Below are positions 1-7,300 of a stretch of 33,291 bases of DNA, piece after piece (position 1 is the first letter of the stretch; every line of letters begins with the position of its first letter). The translations under genes and the position numbers were made by a program. The notes beneath the pieces were generated by a model. It did no database searches. It worked only from the letters and a program-made list of their open reading frames with translations, and was not told where the DNA came from. Source of the DNA: Brevibacillus panacihumi (GTDB lineage: Bacteria; Bacillota; Bacilli; Brevibacillales; Brevibacillaceae); the NCBI RefSeq assembly GCF_003710985.1, contig NZ_RHHT01000012.1:1-33291 (forward strand), in the 5' to 3' direction.

Positions 1-141
1 TAACGGCTTGCTGGGCGCGCTGGCCGCTAAAAGCGTGTTCCGCCTTTTCCGTTGCGCCTGGGTCAAGATTCCAAATACCTTGCGCTGGTTTTCCCCATTT
101 TCCTCAACCAGCTTTTTTGGTCTTCCTGCTCTCTTTGTGGG
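1..141 (+). repeat. Partial copy A of a structured intergenic repeat
   Basis: From about position 21 this segment is nearly identical to the right half of the full copy at 12350-12465. Shared blocks include GCGTGTTCCGCCTTTTCCG, CTGGGTCAAGATTCCAAA and CGCTGGTTTTCCCC, followed by an ACCAGC...TTGGTC hairpin. The left half would lie outside the window. Bases 1-20 do not match the full copy, so the loop region is variable or the copy is rearranged. It ends just before the terminator of the adjacent regulator gene. No protein is encoded here. Confidence 0.8.
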
Positions 142-144
142 TTG

Positions 145-193
145 AAAAGAGGGATGAACCGCCCACAAAGCCAAGGCGGATTCATCCCTCTTT
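145..193 (-). terminator. Terminator of the Mta-like regulator gene
   Basis: Inverted repeat of about 18 bp: the arm at 146-163 pairs with 175-193 (AGAGGGATGAA..CCGCC against GGCGG..TTCATCCCTCT, one bulge). On the minus strand it lies directly after the regulator stop codon and is followed by TTTTC. The arms are long enough to work in both directions. Confidence 0.8.
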
Positions 194-197
194 CCTC

Positions 198-962
198 TTA
201 TTTTTGAATTCCTGTATACACCCCAATGGCATCTCGCAAAAATTCTGCCATCCCTGGCTGCACAGCGTCGTAATACGCCTTGAAGCGCTCATCCTCCACA
301 TACATCTGCGCCAAACCAGCATGTGCTTCCTTGCTGTATTCATTCCAGGTGAAGCTCAGCCATTGCCGGTGCAGGTCTGCTGCCTTCTGTGCTTCTTCGC
401 TTGCGGGATCTCCTGTTTGGAGGGCAGCACCCAGCGCTGCGAGGACCTCGTTTTCCAAGCGCTTCAACTCGTCATATTGCTCGGCGGTCATTCCCATGAG
501 CTTTTGATTGGATCGGTCCACGACGTCATCTCCGTACTTTTCCCGTATCTCTTTTCCGTACTTCTGCTCATTTTCTTCCACCAATTTTTTTGTAAAACCT
601 GCAAACTTCTCTTGATCTGTCATTGTCGTTCTCCCCTCTTTCTGAGCGATTGTCTTCTCCACGTTGGCGATTAAATCATCTAATTGCTTCCTTCTGTCCA
701 GAAGCTGTTCATGATGCTCCTTCAGCGCCTTGTTCTCGTCGAAGGTTGGCGAGTTGACCAGCTCCTTGATTTGATTCAGCGGCAGACCGAGCTCGCGGTA
801 AAACATGATTTGCTGCAATTTATCCACCTCTGCCTGGCCGTAGATCCGATAGCCGGAGGAGTTGATTCTCGCTGGCTCCAGGATCCCGATCTGGTCGTAA
901 TAACGCAGCGTGCGTGTACTGATTCCCGCCAGCCGTCCCAGCTTCTGCACGGTGTATTCCAC
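198..962 (-). CDS. Mta-like MerR-family regulator with TipAS drug-binding domain
   Basis: Predicted transcription activator of the MerR family, 254 aa. Residues 1-70 form the winged-helix DNA-binding domain (YTVQKLGRLAGISTRTLRYY, then the IGILEP and YRIY wing). About 75-110 is the dimerising coiled coil. About 115-254 resembles the TipAS antibiotic-recognition domain (F-G-KLVEENE, LHRQWL, YVEDERF, YY). Length and domain order match B. subtilis Mta, which senses hydrophobic drugs and activates efflux genes. An upstream GTG at 971 overlaps the ribosome site. I chose GTG at 962 because GGAGG sits 8 nt before it and because Mta also starts M-x-Y. No efflux gene is adjacent, so its target is unknown; the DHA2 exporter at 28554-30050 is only a guess. 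Mta itself is the closest known relative I can name, but identity of function is inferred. Confidence 0.88.
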   Translation of the reverse strand: MEYTVQKLGRLAGISTRTLRYYDQIGILEPARINSSGYRIYGQAEVDKLQQIMFYRELGLPLNQIKELVNSPTFDENKALKEHHEQLLDRRKQLDDLIANVEKTIAQKEGRTTMTDQEKFAGFTKKLVEENEQKYGKEIREKYGDDVVDRSNQKLMGMTAEQYDELKRLENEVLAALGAALQTGDPASEEAQKAADLHRQWLSFTWNEYSKEAHAGLAQMYVEDERFKAYYDAVQPGMAEFLRDAIGVYTGIQK

Positions 963-987
963 TGTCTTCACCTCCCGACAATTTCAC

Positions 988-1016
988 TTTACAGATTGAC
1001 GTAATGTCAATGTCAA
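988..1016 (-). promoter_or_regulatory. Promoter and MerR-type dyad of the Mta-like gene
   Basis: On the minus strand a TTGACA (-35, 1011-1016) is followed after 17 bp by TGTAAA (-10, 988-993). The spacer holds a perfect dyad ATTGAC-N5-GTCAAT (995-1011), the usual place for a MerR-family operator. It lies 26 bp upstream of the start codon, which suggests autoregulation. The 17-bp spacer is shorter than the 19 bp typical of MerR-activated promoters. Confidence 0.5.
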
Positions 1017-1052
1017 CACGATTTTATTTTTCCACGGTGGAGATTTTTCTCA

Positions 1053-1100
1053 TAAAAAAAAAGAGCATTCGAGGTGAAGTTGCGACTCCTCGATTGCTCT
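1053..1100 (-). terminator. Terminator of hppD
   Basis: The stem AGAGCA-x-TCGAGG (1062-1074) pairs with CCTCGA-x-TGCTCT (1088-1100) around a 13-nt loop. On the minus strand it is followed by nine or so T residues. It sits 20 bp after the hppD stop codon. Confidence 0.9.
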
Positions 1101-1120
1101 ATAGGGAAAGGATTGGTTTT

Positions 1121-2218
1121 TTACAGATTGCCGCGCAGCTCTTGCTCGCGCTCCAGCGCTTCAAACAGGGCTTTGAAATTGCCGTTGCCAAAGCCGCGCG
1201 CGCCTTTGCGCTGAATGATTTCAATAAATAGTGTCGGACGGTCCACGATCGGTTTGCTGAAGAGCTGCAGCAGGTAGCCTTCATCGTCTTTGTCCACCAG
1301 CACCTTCAGCTTTTTCAAGGTTTCTACGTCTTCGTCGATCTCTCCGACGCGGTCCTTCAGTTCCTCGTAGTACGCATCCGGTACAGAGAGGAAATCAACT
1401 CCGTTGGCGCGAAGTTTGGTGACTGTATCGATAATGTCGTTGGTCAGGATCGCAATATGCTGGACTCCTGGTCCTTTGTAGAACTCCAGAAATTCCTGGA
1501 TTTGCGATTTGCGGCGTCCTTCTGCCGGCTCATTGATCGGGAATTTGATTCTGCCTGTCCCGCTCTGCATGACTTTGGACATCAGCGCGGAATACTCGGT
1601 GGAGATGTCGTCATCGCTGAAGTTTTGCACCGCCGTAAAGCCCATGACTTTTTCGTAATAGGAGACCCATTCGTCCATTACTTCCACGTTGCCGACAATG
1701 TGGTCGATGCCGATCAAGCCTGTGCTCTCGCTCGGCACCGGAGATTCATAGGCGACATAGCCGGGGAAGAATGGTCCGTTGTAGTTTTTCCGTTCGATGA
1801 AGGAGTGAACATTCTCTCCATAGGTGCCAATCACCGCTTTTTTGACAGTGCCGAACTCATCCGAATATTCAGTCGGCTCCATGATCGGAATAGCCCCGCG
1901 CGAAATCGCCTCTCGATACGCCTGTTCGCAGTCATCCACGCGCAGCGCTACGTCCTTTACCCCGTCACCGTGCTTTTTCACGAAATCAGCGATGGGGTGG
2001 TCTGGCGTCAGGGCTCCACTGATTACAAATGTCATGTGCTTTTGTTTCAGCACATACGACACTTTGTCACGCGAACCGGTTTCCAGGCCAGCGTACGCCA
2101 CAGCTTCAAACCCGAAAGCTTTTGTAAAGTAATGCATCGCTTGCTTTGCATTGCCGGTGTAAAACTCCAGGTAGTCCCAGTCTTGAATCGGAAAGAAATC
2201 GGTGTTGGCCTTGCTCAT
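1121..2218 (-). CDS. hppD: 4-hydroxyphenylpyruvate dioxygenase
   Basis: Non-haem iron dioxygenase, 365 aa, that converts 4-hydroxyphenylpyruvate to homogentisate in tyrosine catabolism. The sequence has two VOC-fold halves (about 12-145 and 168-325). The predicted iron ligands are His173 (GIDHIVGNV), His254 (GVQHIAIL) and Glu333 (TLFIEIIQRKG). The C-terminal helix signature GARGFGNGNFKALFEALE is present. Length is normal for bacterial HPPD. ATG at 2218 is preceded by GGAGGG at good spacing. No homogentisate dioxygenase or other tyrosine-degradation gene is adjacent. It is a single-gene unit with its own terminator and a possible catabolite-repression site upstream. It lies 100 bp from the Mta-like gene, with no sign that the two are linked. 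Confidence 0.96.
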   Translation of the reverse strand: MSKANTDFFPIQDWDYLEFYTGNAKQAMHYFTKAFGFEAVAYAGLETGSRDKVSYVLKQKHMTFVISGALTPDHPIADFVKKHGDGVKDVALRVDDCEQAYREAISRGAIPIMEPTEYSDEFGTVKKAVIGTYGENVHSFIERKNYNGPFFPGYVAYESPVPSESTGLIGIDHIVGNVEVMDEWVSYYEKVMGFTAVQNFSDDDISTEYSALMSKVMQSGTGRIKFPINEPAEGRRKSQIQEFLEFYKGPGVQHIAILTNDIIDTVTKLRANGVDFLSVPDAYYEELKDRVGEIDEDVETLKKLKVLVDKDDEGYLLQLFSKPIVDRPTLFIEIIQRKGARGFGNGNFKALFEALEREQELRGNL

Positions 2219-2280
2219 AGATAACCCTCCATTATCCTTGTCATATTTGGGATTTTCAGGATGACTGATTCGTTACTTAG

Positions 2281-2310
2281 AGAATATATGGAAAGCGTTT
2301 TCTTTCGCAA
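2281..2310 (-). promoter_or_regulatory. Possible hppD promoter with cre-like site in the spacer
   Basis: On the minus strand TTGCGA (2305-2310) and TATTCT (2281-2286) are 18 bp apart. Between them lies a near-palindrome GGAAAGCGTTTTCT (plus strand, 2290-2303) that fits the CcpA cre consensus TGNAANCGNWWNCA with mismatches only at the two end positions. If real, glucose would repress hppD through CcpA. Confidence 0.35.
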
Positions 2311-2361
2311 GAACACCAACCACCGCGAAAACGCAACAACGCTTTTATTGCTTAAAGCATC

Positions 2362-2370
2362 TGGTACAAT
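2362..2370 (+). promoter_or_regulatory. Extended -10 promoter of the methyltransferase gene
   Basis: TGGTACAAT is an extended -10 element with no good -35. It lies 35 bp upstream of the chosen start codon of the methyltransferase and would drive the methyltransferase and YbaK-type gene together. Confidence 0.5.
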
Positions 2371-2405
2371 GAAGGAAATGTTTGGATGGAAGGAGCTTAT
2401 GCGAA

Positions 2406-3086
2406 ATGCGTGATTGGAATGAAAAAACAGCGAAGACCTTTGACCATATGGCGGAAGAATGGAGCCGGAAGAGTGATGACATGTGGGAGATGGGCAGCCG
2501 CAAGACGATCCTTCCCCTGTTCATGCGTCACGTCCCGCCCATGTATGGTCCTGTCCTGGATGCCGGTTGCGGCGACGGGTATGCGAGCTGCAGGCTGGCA
2601 ACAGACGGCTACCAGGCAGAAGGCGTGGACATTGCCGGGGAAATGATTCGTCTTGCCCAGCAGCGCGCGGAGAAAATGGGTTTCAAAATCCGCTTCCAGA
2701 CGGGAGACATTAGCAATCTTCCTTTCGCGGATCAGACGTTTGCCGGCATCCTCTCCATCAACGTCATCGAATTCACCCCGTCTCCGCTGAAGACCCTCCG
2801 GGAATTGCATCGTCTTTTACGACCGGGTGGCGTCTTGGTTGCGGGCATTTTGGGGCCGACTGCCGGACCGCGCGGACACAGCTACCGCAGGCTCTATGAC
2901 GAGACGACCATTCAAAATACCATGCCGTGGGAAGCCAAGCAGTTGGCAATCGAGAACGGCTTTGAGCTCCTGGAGGAAGAGCCTGTCTACAAAGAAGGAG
3001 TTCCTTCCGAGCTTGCTGACCGCCTGCCAGTAGATTTGCAGGAGGCGTTGAGCTTTTTGACGCTGTTTGTTTTGAAAAAGAAATAG
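2406..3086 (+). CDS. Class I SAM-dependent methyltransferase (Methyltransf_11 type)
   Basis: Small-molecule-type methyltransferase of 226 aa; substrate not recognisable. SAM-binding motif I is VLDAGCGDGYAS. Motif II is an acidic residue in AEGVDIAGEM. Motif III/IV lies in FQTGDISNLPFADQTFAGILSI, and LLRPGGVLVAG marks the post-motif strand. An upstream TTG at 2382 is open in the same frame, but AAGGAG at 2390-2395 sits 10 nt before ATG 2406, so the latter is the likely start. It is the first gene of a two-gene unit: the YbaK-type gene follows after 26 bp, with its own AGGAGG and no terminator between. The pairing does not identify a substrate. Confidence 0.88.
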   Translation: MRDWNEKTAKTFDHMAEEWSRKSDDMWEMGSRKTILPLFMRHVPPMYGPVLDAGCGDGYASCRLATDGYQAEGVDIAGEMIRLAQQRAEKMGFKIRFQTGDISNLPFADQTFAGILSINVIEFTPSPLKTLRELHRLLRPGGVLVAGILGPTAGPRGHSYRRLYDETTIQNTMPWEAKQLAIENGFELLEEEPVYKEGVPSELADRLPVDLQEALSFLTLFVLKKK

Positions 3087-3112
3087 TATTGGTGTACAGG
3101 AGGAATCGCGGG

Positions 3113-3559
3113 ATGCTTCCATTGGAGACGATCTTGCAGGAAAACCAGGTTGAATACGAAATCATTCAGCACACTGCCACGATTCGGACTGCAAAAGAAG
3201 GGGCTGCTCTGCTGGGCATCGAGATTGGACAGACAGCTCCTACACTTGTCCTTCGGTCCGAAAAAGAGTTTTTTGCCTTGATTCTTTCCGGAGCTCGCGG
3301 TCGAATTGATATGGATGAAATTTCCAATTTACTCAACAGCGAAAAGCTGAGTATGGCTACCCCGGAAGAAGTAAAACAGGTAACGGGCTGCACTGTCGGC
3401 AGCGTTCCGCTTGTCGGCCACTCTTTGCCTTGCATCATGGACCGGATGTTGTCCCATCATCCCTTTGTCTATGGCGGGACGGGCAGCCCAACTTCCACGC
3501 TAAAAATCAAGCCTGCTGATCTGGAACGGGTCAATCACGTGGTGGCTTTTTTTGAATAG
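3113..3559 (+). CDS. YbaK/EbsC-family aminoacyl-tRNA deacylase
   Basis: Protein of 148 aa in the YbaK/ProX family, whose members hydrolyse mischarged tRNAs such as Cys-tRNA(Pro) or Ala-tRNA(Pro). Family features are the N-terminal VEYEIIQHTATIRTAKEGAALLG, the catalytic-lysine region around LVLRSEKEFFALILSG, and the C-terminal GSVPLVGH...VYGGTGSPTSTLKI block. The frame is open from TTG 3089, but AGGAGG at 3098-3103 lies 9 nt before ATG 3113, which gives the normal family length. It is the second gene of a unit with the methyltransferase. Which misacylated tRNA it edits cannot be read from the sequence. Confidence 0.88.
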   Translation: MLPLETILQENQVEYEIIQHTATIRTAKEGAALLGIEIGQTAPTLVLRSEKEFFALILSGARGRIDMDEISNLLNSEKLSMATPEEVKQVTGCTVGSVPLVGHSLPCIMDRMLSHHPFVYGGTGSPTSTLKIKPADLERVNHVVAFFE

Positions 3560-3577
3560 TCACCCCTCATGACAATG

Positions 3578-3629
3578 AAAAAAACAAGCAGGCGCATCGG
3601 TCTGATTCGTGACCGAGTCCTGCTTGTTT
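3578..3629. terminator. Bidirectional terminator between convergent genes
   Basis: AAACAAGCAGG (3582-3592) pairs with CCTGCTTGTTT (3619-3629), with an inner CGGTC/GACCG stem. On the minus strand it ends in a run of seven T. It serves the epimerase-like gene there and probably the YbaK-type gene on the plus strand. Confidence 0.85.
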
Positions 3630-3631
3630 AG

Positions 3632-5053
3632 CTATTTAATCTTCACATACGGTATATTGTTGCGCACGATCCAATCCCATTTGCTTGCCATCAATTGCGC
3701 GATCACAGGCTCTTCCTGACCGTAGAGCTCCTTGTAGAGCTGCTGCGTTTCCAGCAAATCGTTATAGGTGAGATAAGGATAGTCGGGACGGGCAAATGTA
3801 CCGTCCGGATAGTAGGCGTAATGGAGGTCGCCGTTTGGAAGAATCCACTTCTTCCCGAGCTGGACGACTCCCGCCAGCATGATATCAGCCAATTCCTTGT
3901 CTTCGGGTCGGCCAAACACTTGATAAAAGCTGTACAGGTAGTTGATCTCCGCAAGCTGATGGTTGAGTGAGACATGCGTGTCTTTATGCGGTTGCGTCGA
4001 AGCGTAATCGGCCACCAGCCAGCCTGTCTGGCCGTCTGCGGTATAGTGGTTTTCTTGTGCATGCTGGTGAAAATAATCTGTATATTTGCGTGCAGATTCG
4101 CAAAAGTCCGGCTCGTCATATCTCTTGCAGCCCTCTAGCATCTTTTCGGCTGCACCTGTGTTAAATCGCGTATCATAAAAGCCGGCCGGTATTTGGTAAT
4201 CGTCGCGCAGCCATTGGGACAGCGGCAAGGTTTTCCAATGCCCGTCCGCCTCCTGCTGCTCCAGGCTGGTTCTCAGCATGACGTAGGCCATATGCTCTGC
4301 CGCCTTGCCGCCGCCCGTAAATAGTAACGAGTGCAGGATGTAATTATCCGGGATGCGCCAGAATCCATTTTCTGCTGTCGGCTCATAGGTGCTTGGGCTC
4401 TTGTAATGATAGCCGTTGTATAGCCATTTGGCATTCTGTGTGAGATCACGTGACAGCCAGATTTGCTCCATTGACCCCTCTCTCCATTGGATCAACGGCT
4501 CCCTTGACTCCATCGCCCAAATTTCACTGACATATCCTGCTCGCTTGGGCAAGCGGATTTCCAGGGTGATGCCTCGTGAAGTCTGCACCACTTCGATGGG
4601 TATCTCCATTCCGGGCATGGCTTCAACCGTTCCATTCCCGAGCTCCCTATAGACGATCGGCTCCCCGATCCATATGTACTTTCCTGCTGCCTCGATGAAT
4701 CCTGGAGCGACAGGAAGTGTCTTCACTTCCTGCAGATTTAGATGCCGCCAGTAAGGCTTTTTGTCCTCTCCACTGGAGAGCTCCCGGTAACGAAACGTAG
4801 CGAATTCTTCCCGCAGCGGAATCCTGATCGAATAGGGCTCTTCATCAGCCTCCGCCGTCACTTGGTGCATCCAGTACGTCGTTCCGTCCTCAAACTCAAA
4901 TTCCCTTTTTTTCAAAATGGCACTGCCATCTATATCCAAGGTATCGCGTTGGATCGGTTTTTTCGGATTGGCATTGGTTGGAACATTTGAAGTGAATATT
5001 CCCGCAGCTGCTACAACAAGCACAGCAAGCAAAAACAAAATACGTCGAAACAT
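3632..5053 (-). CDS. Secreted D-glucuronyl C5-epimerase-like protein
   Basis: Exported protein of 473 aa. Residues 1-28 are a signal peptide (MFRR, hydrophobic ILFLLAVLVVAAAGIF, then a polar region). Residues about 40-210 look beta-rich. About 215-470 is helical with repeated aromatic-rich segments (WLYNGYHY, GFWRIPDNYILHSLL, INYLYSFYQVFG, GDLHYAYYPDG, YLTYNDLLETQQLY), as in the alpha/alpha-barrel of the glucuronyl C5-epimerase C-terminal family. That family acts on uronic acids in polysaccharides or on related glycans. Whether this is an epimerase or a lyase/hydrolase with the same fold is not decidable here. ATG 5053 follows GAAAGGAG. It is divergent from the glycerophosphodiesterase gene, and a perfect 11-bp palindrome CACTAATAGTG (5100-5110) lies between them. 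Confidence 0.6.
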   Translation of the reverse strand: MFRRILFLLAVLVVAAAGIFTSNVPTNANPKKPIQRDTLDIDGSAILKKREFEFEDGTTYWMHQVTAEADEEPYSIRIPLREEFATFRYRELSSGEDKKPYWRHLNLQEVKTLPVAPGFIEAAGKYIWIGEPIVYRELGNGTVEAMPGMEIPIEVVQTSRGITLEIRLPKRAGYVSEIWAMESREPLIQWREGSMEQIWLSRDLTQNAKWLYNGYHYKSPSTYEPTAENGFWRIPDNYILHSLLFTGGGKAAEHMAYVMLRTSLEQQEADGHWKTLPLSQWLRDDYQIPAGFYDTRFNTGAAEKMLEGCKRYDEPDFCESARKYTDYFHQHAQENHYTADGQTGWLVADYASTQPHKDTHVSLNHQLAEINYLYSFYQVFGRPEDKELADIMLAGVVQLGKKWILPNGDLHYAYYPDGTFARPDYPYLTYNDLLETQQLYKELYGQEEPVIAQLMASKWDWIVRNNIPYVKIK

Positions 5054-5148
5054 GTCACTTCTCCTTTCGCAAGAAGTTGGTTGCCTGTCGCGGAGCAGAC
5101 ACTAATAGTGACGTGATGGGTTGCAGGAATGTTTCACTTGGGTTATTT

Positions 5149-5176
5149 TTGTACTCTGAACTTGATCGACTATACT
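5149..5176 (+). promoter_or_regulatory. Possible promoter of the glycerophosphodiesterase gene
   Basis: TTGTAC (5149-5154) and TATACT (5171-5176) are 16 bp apart and end 21 bp before ATG 5198. The match to the -10 is good and to the -35 moderate. The position also argues against the upstream ATG at 5129 being the start, because it would lie in the promoter. Confidence 0.4.
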
Positions 5177-5197
5177 CGGGAGGAAAGGAAGAGGCGG

Positions 5198-6181
5198 ATG
5201 AAAGGAAAAAAACGAGGAAAACGCAAATGGCTGCTACTTTTCTTGGTAGTGATCGCTTTTGTCTATGTGAACAACAGCTCGTATTTGGCCCAGCCGCATG
5301 ACGGAAAGCCGCTTCTGCTCGCCCATCGCGGCTTGGCCCAGACCTTCGATTTGGAAGGTGTAAAAAATGATACCTGTACCGCTACTCGTATCCATAAACC
5401 AGAGCACCCCTACCTGGAAAACACTCTGGCGTCGATGGAGGCGGCTTTCCTGGCTGGCGCGGATCTCGTAGAATTCGACATCAAGCCGACCAAAGACGGG
5501 CAGTTCGCCGTCTTCCACGATTGGACGCTTGATTGCCGCACCAACGGACAGGGGACAGCCAGCGATTATACGATGGCAGAGCTGAAGCAATTGGATGTAG
5601 GATACGGATACACCTATGACGGAGGAAAAACCTATCCCTTCCGCGGCAAGGGAGTGGGCCTGATGCCTTCGATGGAAGAAGTCCTAGCCCGTTTCCCTGA
5701 CAAATCATTTTTGATTCACATCAAAAGCAACGATCCCGCAGAAGGAGAACTGCTGGCCAAGCACTTGGCCGCACTCCCGGAACAACGATTGGCGCAACTG
5801 ACCGTCTACGGCGGAGATGAACCGATCGCAGCCTTGAAGGACAGGCTTCCTGCCGTAAGAGTGATGTCCATGGCGACGATGAAAAGCGGTCTGATTCCCT
5901 ACATTTTGATCGGCTGGACAGGGTATGTTCCCGAAGCGTTGCGCCATACACAAGTCCATATCCCCGAAAAAATAGCCCCTTGGCTATGGGGTTTTCCCCA
6001 TCGCTTTCAGGAGCGGATGGATCGCGCCGACACGCGGGTCGTTCTCGTCGGCGGCGATGGCAGTGAGTTTTCCAGCGGGTTTGATACGGCTGAGGATGTG
6101 AAGCGCCTCCCGTCTGATTTTTCTGGAGTGATCTGGACGAACCGGATTGATCGAATCGCTCCGTTGTACGGTAAGGAATAA
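5198..6181 (+). CDS. Membrane-anchored glycerophosphodiester phosphodiesterase
   Basis: GDPD-family enzyme of 327 aa that cleaves glycerophosphodiesters to glycerol-3-phosphate and an alcohol. Residues 1-9 are very basic (MKGKKRGKR). Residues 10-25 form one hydrophobic helix, so the catalytic domain is probably outside the membrane. Catalytic residues are visible as His43-Arg44 (LLAHRG), Glu74-Asn75 (LENT), Glu92 and Asp94 (VEFDIKPTKDG) and His107-Asp108 (VFHDWTLDC). A 28-residue insert between HRG and ENT contains one Cys. ATG 5198 is preceded by an AAGGAAGAGG purine tract, and an upstream in-frame ATG at 5129 lacks a ribosome site. Its stop is only 1 bp from the stop of the convergent C45 gene, with no terminator visible between. 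Confidence 0.9.
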   Translation: MKGKKRGKRKWLLLFLVVIAFVYVNNSSYLAQPHDGKPLLLAHRGLAQTFDLEGVKNDTCTATRIHKPEHPYLENTLASMEAAFLAGADLVEFDIKPTKDGQFAVFHDWTLDCRTNGQGTASDYTMAELKQLDVGYGYTYDGGKTYPFRGKGVGLMPSMEEVLARFPDKSFLIHIKSNDPAEGELLAKHLAALPEQRLAQLTVYGGDEPIAALKDRLPAVRVMSMATMKSGLIPYILIGWTGYVPEALRHTQVHIPEKIAPWLWGFPHRFQERMDRADTRVVLVGGDGSEFSSGFDTAEDVKRLPSDFSGVIWTNRIDRIAPLYGKE

Positions 6182-6182
6182 G

Positions 6183-7205
6183 CTACTCGTTCTCTTCTAT
6201 TTTGCCCTCCAGCCATTCGACTGCGGTGGCATGGCCGCTCACCCAATCGGCAAAATTCAACGTGAAGAAGCGCTCGCCCTGCGCGAGAACCGTAACGATC
6301 CTTGCATCGCGATAGGCGTAGGAGAACGTGTGCAGCGTCCCGAACAAATCGGCATAATCTCGAAAAAAGAGCGGCGACTTTTTATCCTTGAAGAGCTGAA
6401 CCATCTCGTCTTGCGTATAGGCTTTGTCCTGCAGCCCCTGCATATAGGTATTTCGCTTGAGAGAGCCGGCGATAATCGAACGGTTATTTGGGGCGAGCAG
6501 ATCCGTTTGGAAGTGATTGACACAGGACAAATGCGCTGCGTCCCGTCTGACCTGGATGCCTTCGGGACTGGCCTCAACGACGGCTAGATTGCCGCTCTTG
6601 TCCCCGATGGAAAAGTTGTAGCACGCGGCATGAGGCAGCTCCTGTAAAAGATGGATCGCAGCTTCTGCATTCCGGCAGGTGTCCAGGACCATCCGAACTG
6701 CTGTCCATGCCGAGATTCCGCGCGTATAGCCCGCATTGCTGACAAAGTGAAGGCCCATCACCAGCCCGTGTTCATTGACGCCGTCATGCCTCCCGATCAG
6801 CTGCAGATTATAGCCTGCCGTGGCAAATGCCTGATCCGGCTGAAGCAGACTGAAATACCCATCATAAAAGTCTGGGGAAAAATCATAGTTGCGCACGTAA
6901 TAATCGCGGGTCAGAATCGCGGAACACCCCATTGCCTCGGTCTTGGGCACGTCATAGCCTCCAAAACGCGCGCAGACCTGTCCCCAAGTGAGCTCCAATC
7001 CTTCCGCAAGCCCTCTCAATTCCTCCAGCAGATGGGGGGCAAACGCAGCGTAGATCGCCTCCATCGCCTGCACATCGATCTGATCCCTCGTTATTTTTTG
7101 AAAGGTTTGTACAATCGGATTATGTCTCGCCTGCTCGCCCAGCATTTTTCCTATTTCATAAGACGATCCTCTATGCTGAAGGACCTTTACCTGAAAGTTT
7201 TGCAT
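6183..7205 (-). CDS. C45-family Ntn hydrolase / acyltransferase-like protein
   Basis: Protein of 340 aa resembling the C45 family of autoproteolytic Ntn hydrolases (acyl-CoA:6-aminopenicillanic acid acyltransferase type). The predicted nucleophile is Cys94 in AMGCSAIL. In this family the chain cuts itself before this Cys, leaving it at the new N-terminus. Other family features are HRGSSYEIGKMLGE near the start, VRNYDF after the Cys, GRHDGVNEHGLVMGLHF and NHFQT. Bacterial members hydrolyse amides such as acylated amino acids or beta-lactams, and the substrate here is unknown. The frame stays open to 7400, but AAAGGAG before ATG 7205 fixes the start. It is separated from the upstream chemoreceptor by a strong terminator. 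Confidence 0.8.
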   Translation of the reverse strand: MQNFQVKVLQHRGSSYEIGKMLGEQARHNPIVQTFQKITRDQIDVQAMEAIYAAFAPHLLEELRGLAEGLELTWGQVCARFGGYDVPKTEAMGCSAILTRDYYVRNYDFSPDFYDGYFSLLQPDQAFATAGYNLQLIGRHDGVNEHGLVMGLHFVSNAGYTRGISAWTAVRMVLDTCRNAEAAIHLLQELPHAACYNFSIGDKSGNLAVVEASPEGIQVRRDAAHLSCVNHFQTDLLAPNNRSIIAGSLKRNTYMQGLQDKAYTQDEMVQLFKDKKSPLFFRDYADLFGTLHTFSYAYRDARIVTVLAQGERFFTLNFADWVSGHATAVEWLEGKIEENE

Positions 7206-7257
7206 GAAATTCTCCTTTCCCGGTTGAAAATGATGGAAGACCATTCGATCAAGGGTG

Positions 7258-7287
7258 AAAAAAAGGACGAGTCTCTTCCCCTCGTCC
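7258..7287 (-). terminator. Terminator of the soluble chemoreceptor operon
   Basis: GGACGAG (7265-7271) pairs with CTCGTCC (7281-7287) around a 9-nt loop. On the minus strand the hairpin is followed by seven T residues. It lies 13 bp after the chemoreceptor stop codon. Confidence 0.9.
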
Positions 7288-7300
7288 CTTCCAAAAAAAG

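Noticed and set aside
1457..2224. A 255-codon plus-strand frame opposite hppD
   Set aside because: hppD is certain from its iron ligands. The opposite frame has no ribosome site or domain.
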